Source: Loxodes magnus (lineage: Eukaryota; Ciliophora; Karyorelictea; Loxodida; Loxodidae). From it: a DNA stretch of 64,000 nt. Shown in pieces: positions 52,933 through 62,666 of this stretch (its first letter is position 1; the number at the start of each line of letters is the position of its first letter). Below the pieces are notes generated by a model. The model was not told the DNA's origin. It did no database searches and worked only from the letters and a program-made list of their open reading frames with translations. The position numbers and the translations under genes were made by a program. The stretch covers positions 434,001 through 498,000 of the forward strand of contig CAMPDV010000065.1 of the NCBI GenBank assembly GCA_946699065.1. The letters run 5' to 3'.

Positions 52933-55081
52933 GACTGAAATAGAATTTCAAGTAAATTAAAATAAGTTTGACTGAAATAGAATTTTAAGTAAATAAAAAT
53001 AAGTTTGACTGAAATAGAATTTTAAGTAAATTAAAATAAGTATGACTGAAATGGAATTTTAAGTAAATTAAAATAAGTGTGACTGAAATAGAATTTTAAG
53101 TAAATTAAAATAAGTGTGACTGAAATAGAATTTTAAGTAAATTAAAATCAGCACGACTGAAATAGAATTTCAAGTAAATTAAAATAAGTTTGACTGAAAT
53201 AGAATTTCAAGTAAATTAAAATAAGTTTGACTGAAATAGAATTTTAAGTAAATAAAAATAAGTTTGACTGAAATAGAATTTTAAGTAAATTAAAATAAGT
53301 ATGACTGAAATTGAATTTTAAGTAAATTAAAATAAGTATGACTGAAATGGAATTTTAAGTAAATTAAAATAAGTGTGACTGAAATAGAATTTTAAGTAAA
53401 TTAAAATAAGTGTGACTGAAATAGAATTTTAAGTAAATTAAAATCAGCACGACTGAAATAGAATTTCAAGTAAATTAAAATAAGTTTGACTGAAATAGAA
53501 TTTTAAGTAAATTAAAATCAGTTTGACTGAAATAGAATTTCAAGTAAATTAAAATAGTTTGACAGAAATAGAATTTTAAGTAAATTAAAATCAGTATGAC
53601 TGAAATAGAATTTTAAGTAAATTAAAATAAATGTGACAAAAATAGAATTTTAAGTAAATTAAAATAAGTGTGACTGAAATAGAATTTTAAGTAAATTAAA
53701 ATAAGTTTGACTGAAATAGAATTTTAAGTAAATTAAAATAAGTGTGACTGAAATAGAATTTTAAGTAAATTAAAATAAGTGTGACTGAAATAGAATTTTA
53801 AGTAATTTTAAATAAGTTAGACTGAAATAGAATTTTAAGTAAATTAAAATCAGTTTGACTGAATCAGAATTTTAAGTAAATTAAAAATGTTTGACTGAAA
53901 TAGAATTTCAAGTAAATTAAAATAAATATGACTGAATCAGAATTTTAAGTAAATTAAAAATGTTTGACTGAAATAGAATTTTAAGTAAATTAAAATAATT
54001 ATGACTGAAAAAGTATTTTAATTAAATTAAAATCAGTTTGACTGAAATAGAATTTTAAGTAAATTAAAATCAGCACGACTGAAATAGAATTTCAAGTAAA
54101 TTAAAATAGTTTGACTGAAATAGAAATTTAAGTAAATTAAAATAAGTTTGACTGAAATAGAAATTTAAGTAAATTAAAATAAGTTTGAATGAAATAGAAT
54201 TTTAAGTAAATTAAAATAAGTATGACTGAAATAGAATTTTAAGTAAATTAAAAAAGTATGAATGAAACAGAAATTTAAGTAAATTAAAATAACTTTGACT
54301 GAAATAGAATTTTAAGTAAATTAAAATAAGTTTGACTGAAATAGAATTTTAAGTAAATTAAAATAAGTGTGACTGAAATAGAATTTTAAATAAATTAAAA
54401 ATGTTTGACTGAAATAGAATTTTAAGTAAATTAAAATCAGTGTGACTGAAATAGAATTTTAAATAAATTAAAATCAGTGTGATGAAATACAATTTTAAGT
54501 AAATTAAAATCAATTTGACTGAAATAGAATTTTAAGTAAATTAAAATAAGTGTGACTGAAAAAGTATTTTAAGTAAATTAAAATCAGTTTGACTGAAATA
54601 GAATTTTAAGTAAATTAAAATAAGTGTGACTGAAATAGAATTTTAATTAAATTAAAATAAGTGTGACTGAAATAGAATTTTAAGTAAATTAAAATCAGTT
54701 TGACTGGAATAGAATTTTAAGTAAATTAAAATAAGTTTGAATGAAATAGAATTTTAAGTAAATTAAAATAAGTATGACTGAAATAGAAATTTAAGTAAAT
54801 TAAAATAAGTTTGACTGAAATAGAAATTTAAGTAAATTAAAATAAGTTTGAATGAAATAGAATTTTAAGTAAATTAAAATAAGTATGACTGAAATAGAAT
54901 TTTAAGTAAATTAAAAAAGTATGAATGAAACAGAAATTTAAGTAAATCAAAATAACTTTGACTGAAATAGAATTTTAAGTAAATTAAAATAAGTTTGACT
55001 GAAATAGAATTTTAAGTAAATTAAAATAAGTGTGACTGAAATAGAATTTCAAGTAAATTAAAATAGTTTGACTGAAATAGA

Positions 55082-55100
55082 ATTTTAAGTAAATTAAAAT
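55082..55100. other. Dyad-symmetric element at the monomer junction (representative)
   Basis: Where one monomer meets the next, ATTTTAA (55082-55088) is followed by GTAAA (55089-55093) and then TTAAAAT (55094-55100). The two arms are perfect reverse complements, so each consensus junction carries a 7-bp dyad with a 5-bp centre. Copies whose linker starts with T (AAAATTAG, AAAATTGG) extend the arms to 8 bp. The variant TTTTAATTAAATT keeps the arms and changes only the centre. Such an element could bind a dimeric protein or extrude as a small cruciform; that is inference. AT-rich sequence forms short dyads easily, so the symmetry may be incidental. Confidence 0.75.
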
Positions 55101-55123
55101 AAGTTTGACTGAAATAGAATTTT
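55087..55123 (+). repeat. Representative canonical 37-bp monomer
   Basis: This copy matches the consensus and can serve as the type monomer. Bases 1-14 are AAGTAAATTAAAAT, bases 15-20 are the linker AAGTTT, and bases 21-37 are GACTGAAATAGAATTTT. Comparison with neighbouring copies shows most variation in the linker and a few recurrent tail variants: AAAAAGTATTTT, AATCAGAATTTT, AAACAGAAATTT, AAATGGAATTTT and AAATACAATTTT. The phase chosen for the first base is arbitrary. Confidence 0.95.
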
Positions 55124-55291
55124 AAGTAAATTAAAATAAGTTTGACTGAAATAGAATTTTAAGTAAATTAAAATCAGTGTGACTGAAATATAATTTTTAG
55201 TAAATTTAAATAAGTGTGACTGAAAAAGTATTTTAAGTAAATTAAAATAAGTGTGACTGAAATAGAATTTTAAGTAAATTAAAATCAGCAC
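55094..55291 (-). repeat. 198-bp marker block 4
   Basis: Marker of the SNLF group: the first linker on the + strand is AAGTTTG in place of AAGTGTG. It forms a 1,659-bp pair with the block at 56,753 and a 5,717-bp pair with 60,811. Not a gene. Confidence 0.9.
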
Positions 55292-56752
55292 GACTGAAAT
55301 AGAATTTCAAGTAAATTAAAATAAGTTTGACTGAAATAGAATTTTAAGTAAATAAAAATAAGTTTGACTGAAATAGAATTTTAAGTAAATTAAAATAAGT
55401 ATGACTGAAATTGAATTTTAAGTAAATTAAAATAAGTGAGACTGAAAAAGTATTTTAATTAAATTAAAATCAGTTTGACTGAAATAGAATTTTAAGTAAA
55501 TTAAAATCAGCACGACTGAAATAGAATTTCAAGTAAATTAAAATAAGTTTGACTGAAATAGAATTTTAAGTAAATAAAAATAAGTTTGACTGAAATAGAA
55601 TTTTAATTAAATTAAAATAAGTGTGACTGAAATAGAAATTTAAGTAAATTAAAATAAGTGTGACTGAAATAGAATTTTAAGTAAATTAAAATAGTTTGAC
55701 TGAAATAGAATTTTAAGTAAATTAAAATTGGTTTGACTGAAATATAATTTTAAGTAAATTAAAAAAGTATGAATGAAACAGAAATTTAAGTAAATTAAAA
55801 TAACTTTGACGGAAATAGAATTTTAAGTAAATTAAAATAAGTTTGACTGAAATAGAATTTCAAGTAAATTAAAATAAGTTTGACTGAAATAGAATTTTAA
55901 GTAAATTAAAATCAGCACGACTGAAATAGAATTTCAAGTAAATTAAAATAAGTTTGACTGAAATAGAATTTTAAGTAAATTAAAATCAGTTTGACTGAAA
56001 TAGAATTTCAAGTAAATTAAAATAAGTTTGACTGAAATAGAAATTTAAGTAAATTAAAATAAGTGTGACTGAAATAGAATTTTAAGTAAATTAAAATAAG
56101 TGTGACTGAAATAGAATTTTAAGTAAATTTAAATAAGTTAGACTGAAATAGAATTTTAAGTAAATTAAAATCAGTTTGACTGAATCAGAATTTTAAGTAA
56201 ATTAAAAATGTTTGACTGAAATAGAATTTCAAGTAAATTAAAATAAATATGACTGAATCAGAATTTTAAGTAAATTAAAATAAGTTTGACTGAAATAGAA
56301 TTTTAAGTAAATTAAAATAATTATGACTGAAATTGAATTTTAAGTAAATTAAAATAAGTGAGACTGAAAAAGTATTTTAATTAAATTAAAATAAATATGA
56401 CTGAAATAGAAATTTAAGTAAATTAAAATAGTTTGACTGAAATAGAAATTTAAGTAAATTAAAATAAGTTTGACTGAAATAGAAATTTAAGTAAATTAAA
56501 ATAAGTTTGAATGAAATAGAATTTTAAGTAAATTAAAATAAGTATGACTGAAATAGAATTTTAAGTAAATTAAAAAAGTATGAATGAAACAGAAATTTAA
56601 GTAAATCAAAATAAGTGTGACTGAAAAAGTATTTTAAGTAAATTAAAATAAGTTTGACTGAAATAGAATTTTAAGTAAATTAAAATAAGTGTGACTGAAA
56701 TAGAATTTCAAGTAAATTAAAATAGTTTGACTGAAATAGAATTTTAAGTAAA

Positions 56753-56950
56753 TTAAAATAAGTTTGACTGAAATAGAATTTTAAGTAAATTAAAATAAGT
56801 TTGACTGAAATAGAATTTTAAGTAAATTAAAATCAGTGTGACTGAAATATAATTTTTAGTAAATTTAAATAAGTGTGACTGAAAAAGTATTTTAAGTAAA
56901 TTAAAATAAGTGTGACTGAAATAGAATTTTAAGTAAATTAAAATCAGCAC
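56753..56950 (-). repeat. 198-bp marker block 5
   Basis: SNLF-group marker with the same predicted peptide as block 4, from the internal 1,659-bp repeat. Its 5,716-bp partner is at 62,469. Confidence 0.9.
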
Positions 56951-58043
56951 GACTGAAATAGAATTTCAAGTAAATTAAAATAAGTTTGACTGAAATAGAA
57001 TTTTAAGTAAATAAAAATAAGTTTGACTGAAATAGAATTTTAAGTAAATTAAAATAAGTATGACTGAAATTGAATTTTAAGTAAATTAAAATAAGTGAGA
57101 CTGAAAAAGTATTTTAATTAAATTAAAATCAGTTTGACTGAAATAGAATTTTAAGTAAATTAAAATCAGCACGACTGAAATAGAATTTCAAGTAAATTAA
57201 AATAAGTTTGACTGAAATAGAATTTTAAGTAAATAAAAATAAGTTTGACTGAAATAGAATTTTAATTAAATTAAAATAAGTGTGACTGAAATAGAAATTT
57301 AAGTAAATTAAAATAAGTGTGACTGAAATAGAATTTTAAGTAAATTAAAAATGTTTGACTGAAATAGAATTTCAAGTAAATTAAAATAAATATGACTGAA
57401 TCAGAATTTTAAGTAAATTAAAAATGTTTGACTGAAATAGAATTTTAAGTAAATTAAAATAATTATGACTGAAATTGAATTTTAAGTAAATTAAAATAAG
57501 TGAGACTGAAAAAGTATTTTAATTAAATTAAAATAAATATGACTGAAATAGAAATTTAAGTAAATTAAAATAGTTTGACTGAAATAGAAATTTAAGTAAA
57601 TTAAAATAAGTTTGACTGAAATAGAAATTTAAGTAAATTAAAATAAGTTTGAATGAAATAGAATTTTAAGTAAATTAAAATAAGTATGACTGAAATAGAA
57701 TTTTAAGTAAATTAAAAAAGTATGAATGAAACAGAAATTTAAGTAAATCAAAATAACTTTGACTGAAATAGAATTTTAAGTAAATTAAAATAAGTTTGAC
57801 TGAAATAGAATTTTAAGTAAATTAAAATAAGTGTGTTTGAAAAAGTATTTTAAGTAAATTAAAATAAGTGTGACTGAAATAGAATTTTAAGTAAATTAAA
57901 ATCAGCACGACTGAAATAGAAATTTAAGTAAATTAAAATAAGTTTGAATGAAATAGAATTTTAAGTAAATTAAAATAAGTATGACTGAAATAGAATTTTA
58001 AGTAAATTAAAATAAATGTGACAAAAATAGAATTTTAAGTAAA

Positions 58044-58241
58044 TTAAAATAAGTGTGACTGAAATAGAATTTTAAGTAAATTAAAATAAGTTTGACTGAA
58101 ATAGAATTTTAAGTAAATTAAAATCAGTGTGACTGAAATATAATTTTTAGTAAATTTAAATAAGTGTGACTGAAAAAGTATTTTAAGTAAATTAAAATAA
58201 GTGTGACAGAAATAGAATTTTAAGTAAATTAAAATCAGCAC
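58044..58241 (-). repeat. 198-bp marker block 6
   Basis: SHLF-group marker with a private GTGACAGAAATAG change near 58,203, read as Cys in place of Ser in the fortuitous frame. Like block 3, it is preceded by a GACAAAAATAG monomer, which links blocks 3 and 6. Confidence 0.9.
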
Positions 58242-58489
58242 GACTGAAATAGAATTTTAAGTAAATTAAAATAAGTGAGACTGAAATAGATTTTCAAGTA
58301 AATTAAAATCAGTTTGACTGAAATAGAATTTTAAGTAAATTAAAATAAGTGAGACTGAAATAGAATTTTAAGTAAATTAAAATAAGTTTGAATGAAATAG
58401 AATTTTAAGTAAATTAAAATCAGTGTGATGAAATACAATTTTAAGTAAATTAAAATCAATTTGACTGAAATAGAATTTTAAGTAAATTA

Positions 58490-59230
58490 AAATAAGTGTG
58501 ACTGAAATAGAATTTTAAATAAATTAAAATAAGTGTGACTGAAATAGAATTTTAAGTAAATTAAAATCAGCATGACTGAAATAGAATTTTAAGTAAATTA
58601 AAATAAGTGAGACTGAAATAGATTTTCAAGTAAATTAAAATCAGTTTGACTGAAATAGAATTTTAAGTAAATTAAAATCAGTTTGACTGAAATAGAAATT
58701 TAAGTAAATTAAAATAAGTTTGAATGAAATAGAATTTTAAGTTAAATTAAAATAAGATTGACTGAGATAGAATTTTAAGTAAATTAAAATCAGTATGACT
58801 GAAATAGAATTTTAAGTAAATTAAAATCAATTTGACTGAAATAGAATTTTAAGTAAATTAAAATAAGTGTGACTGAAATGGAATTTTAAGTAAATTAAAA
58901 TAAGTGTGACTGAAATAGAATTTTAAGTAAATTAAAATCAGCATGACTGAAATAGAATTTTAAGTAAATTAAAATAAGTGAGACTGAAATAGATTTTCAA
59001 GTAAATTAAAATCAGTTTGACTGAAATAGAATTTTAAGTAAATTAAAATCAGTTTGACTGAAATAGAAATTTAAGTAAATTAAAATAAGTTTGAATGAAA
59101 TAGAATTTTAAGTTAAATTAAAATAAGATTGACTGAGATAGAATTTTAAGTAAATTAAAATCAGTATGACTGAAATAGAATTTTAAGTAAATTAAAATAA
59201 ATGTGACAAAAATAGAATTTTAAGTAAATT
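58490..59230 (+). repeat. 371-bp tandem, second occurrence
   Basis: Copy of the 52.0-52.7 kb tandem, 6,493 bp downstream, including both GAGATAG monomers and both one-base-longer AAGTTAAATT monomers. The pair therefore formed first and was then copied as a unit. Confidence 0.85.
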
Positions 59231-60810
59231 AAAATAAGTGTGACTGAAATAGAATTTCAAGTAAATTAAAATAGTTTGACAGAAATAGAATTTTAAGTAA
59301 ATTAAAATCAGTATGACTGAAATAGAATTTTAAGTAAATTAAAATAAATGTGACAAAAATAGAATTTTAAGTAAATTAAAATAAGTGTGACTGAAATAGA
59401 ATTTTAAGTAAATTAAAATAAGTTTGACTGAAATAGAATTTTAAGTAAATTAAAATAAGTGTGACTGAAATAGAATTTTAAGTAAATTAAAATAAGTGTG
59501 ACTGAAATAGAATTTTAAGTAATTTTAAATAAGTTAGACTGAAATAGAATTTTAAGTAAATTAAAATCAGTTTGACTGAATCAGAATTTTAAGTAAATTA
59601 AAAATGTTTGACTGAAATAGAATTTCAAGTAAATTAAAATAAATATGACTGAATCAGAATTTTAAGTAAATTAAAAATGTTTGACTGAAATAGAATTTTA
59701 AGTAAATTAAAATAATTATGACTGAAAAAGTATTTTAATTAAATTAAAATCAGTTTGACTGAAATAGAATTTTAAGTAAATTAAAATCAGCACGACTGAA
59801 ATAGAATTTCAAGTAAATTAAAATAGTTTGACTGAAATAGAAATTTAAGTAAATTAAAATAAGTTTGACTGAAATAGAAATTTAAGTAAATTAAAATAAG
59901 TTTGAATGAAATAGAATTTTAAGTAAATTAAAATAAGTATGACTGAAATAGAATTTTAAGTAAATTAAAAAAGTATGAATGAAACAGAAATTTAAGTAAA
60001 TTAAAATAACTTTGACTGAAATAGAATTTTAAGTAAATTAAAATAAGTTTGACTGAAATAGAATTTTAAGTAAATTAAAATAAGTGTGACTGAAATAGAA
60101 TTTTAAATAAATTAAAAATGTTTGACTGAAATAGAATTTTAAGTAAATTAAAATCAGTGTGACTGAAATAGAATTTTAAATAAATTAAAATCAGTGTGAT
60201 GAAATACAATTTTAAGTAAATTAAAATCAATTTGACTGAAATAGAATTTTAAGTAAATTAAAATAAGTGTGACTGAAAAAGTATTTTAAGTAAATTAAAA
60301 TCAGTTTGACTGAAATAGAATTTTAAGTAAATTAAAATAAGTGTGACTGAAATAGAATTTTAATTAAATTAAAATAAGTGTGACTGAAATAGAATTTTAA
60401 GTAAATTAAAATCAGTTTGACTGGAATAGAATTTTAAGTAAATTAAAATAAGTTTGAATGAAATAGAATTTTAAGTAAATTAAAATAAGTATGACTGAAA
60501 TAGAAATTTAAGTAAATTAAAATAAGTTTGACTGAAATAGAAATTTAAGTAAATTAAAATAAGTTTGAATGAAATAGAATTTTAAGTAAATTAAAATAAG
60601 TATGACTGAAATAGAATTTTAAGTAAATTAAAAAAGTATGAATGAAACAGAAATTTAAGTAAATCAAAATAACTTTGACTGAAATAGAATTTTAAGTAAA
60701 TTAAAATAAGTTTGACTGAAATAGAATTTTAAGTAAATTAAAATAAGTGTGACTGAAATAGAATTTCAAGTAAATTAAAATAGTTTGACTGAAATAGAAT
60801 TTTAAGTAAA

Positions 60811-61008
60811 TTAAAATAAGTTTGACTGAAATAGAATTTTAAGTAAATTAAAATAAGTTTGACTGAAATAGAATTTTAAGTAAATTAAAATCAGTGTGAC
60901 TGAAATATAATTTTTAGTAAATTTAAATAAGTGTGACTGAAAAAGTATTTTAAGTAAATTAAAATAAGTGTGACTGAAATAGAATTTTAAGTAAATTAAA
61001 ATCAGCAC
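60811..61008 (-). repeat. 198-bp marker block 7
   Basis: SNLF-group marker, partner of the block at 55,094 within the 5.7-kb duplication; the predicted peptides are the same. Confidence 0.9.
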
Positions 61009-62468
61009 GACTGAAATAGAATTTCAAGTAAATTAAAATAAGTTTGACTGAAATAGAATTTTAAGTAAATAAAAATAAGTTTGACTGAAATAGAATTTTA
61101 AGTAAATTAAAATAAGTATGACTGAAATTGAATTTTAAGTAAATTAAAATAAGTGAGACTGAAAAAGTATTTTAATTAAATTAAAATCAGTTTGACTGAA
61201 ATAGAATTTTAAGTAAATTAAAATCAGCACGACTGAAATAGAATTTCAAGTAAATTAAAATAAGTTTGACTGAAATAGAATTTTAAGTAAATAAAAATAA
61301 GTTTGACTGAAATAGAATTTTAATTAAATTAAAATAAGTGTGACTGAAATAGAAATTTAAGTAAATTAAAATAAGTGTGACTGAAATAGAATTTTAAGTA
61401 AATTAAAATAGTTTGACTGAAATAGAATTTTAAGTAAATTAAAATTGGTTTGACTGAAATAGAATTTCAAGTAAATTAAAATAGTTTGACAGAAATTGAA
61501 TTTTAAGTAAATTAAAATAAGTGAGACTGAAAAAATATTTTAATTAAATTAAAATCAGTATGACTGAAATAGAATTTTAAGTAAATTATAATCAGTTTGA
61601 CTGAAATAGAATTTTAAGTAAATTAAAATCAGCACGACTGAAATAGAATTTCAAGTAAATTAAAATAAGTGTGACTGAAATAGAATTTTAAGTAAATTAA
61701 AATAGTTTGACTGAAATAGAATTTTAAGTAAATTAAAATTGGTTTGACTGAAATATAATTTTAAGTAAATTAAAAAAGTATGAATGAAACAGAAATTTAA
61801 GTAAATTAAAATAACTTTGACGGAAATAGAATTTTAAGTAAATTAAAATAAGTTTGACTGAAATAGAATTTCAAGTAAATTAAAATAAGTTTGACTGAAA
61901 TAGAATTTTAAGTAAATTAAAATCAGCACGACTGAAATAGAATTTCAAGTAAATTAAAATAAATATGACTGAATCAGAATTTTAAGTAAATTAAAAATGT
62001 TTGACTGAAATAGAATTTTAAGTAAATTAAAATAATTATGACTGAAATTGAATTTTAAGTAAATTAAAATAAGTGAGACTGAAAAAGTATTTTAATTAAA
62101 TTAAAATAAATATGACTGAAATAGAAATTTAAGTAAATTAAAATAAGTATGACTGAAATAGAAATTTAAGTAAATTAAAATAAGTTTGACTGAAATAGAA
62201 ATTTAAGTAAATTAAAATAAGTTTGAATGAAATAGAATTTTAAGTAAATTAAAATAAGTATGACTGAAATAGAATTTTAAGTAAATTAAAAAAGTATGAA
62301 TGAAACAGAAATTTAAGTAAATCAAAATAACTTTGACTGAAATAGAATTTTAAGTAAATTAAAATAAGTTTGACTGAAATAGAATTTTAAGTAAATTAAA
62401 ATAAGTGTGACTGAAATAGAATTTCAAGTAAATTAAAATAGTTTGACTGAAATAGAATTTTAAGTAAA

Positions 62469-62666
62469 TTAAAATAAGTTTGACTGAAATAGAATTTTAA
62501 GTAAATTAAAATAAGTTTGACTGAAATAGAATTTTAAGTAAATTAAAATCAGTGTGACTGAAATATAATTTTTAGTAAATTTAAATAAGTGTGACTGAAA
62601 AAGTATTTTAAGTAAATTAAAATAAGTGTGACTGAAATAGAATTTTAAGTAAATTAAAATCAGCAC
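62469..62666 (-). repeat. 198-bp marker block 8
   Basis: SNLF-group marker, 1,658 bp after block 7 and 5,716 bp after block 5. It is the last marker before the window ends. Confidence 0.9.

Larger units (their letters stand above)
53500..59216 (+). repeat. 5.7-kb higher-order unit, copy 1
   Basis: Landmarks match the region to the right at a constant 5,717 bp: GACAGAAATAG (53,561 and 59,278), AATTTTAAATAAG (53,804 and 59,521), GTGATGAAATAC (54,479 and 60,196) and the 198-bp marker (55,094 and 60,811). Inside it a unit of about 1,659 bp is repeated, with the marker block at 55,094 and 56,753. After about 57,346 this copy lacks roughly 515 bp that copy 2 has, which joins an AAAATGTTTGACTG monomer directly to the upstream series. 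Confidence 0.88.

Noticed and set aside
55082..55100. Rho-independent terminator or TATA-like promoter signals in each monomer
   Set aside because: The dyad has no GC stem, and TA-rich strings are the background composition, so neither signal is distinguishable from chance.
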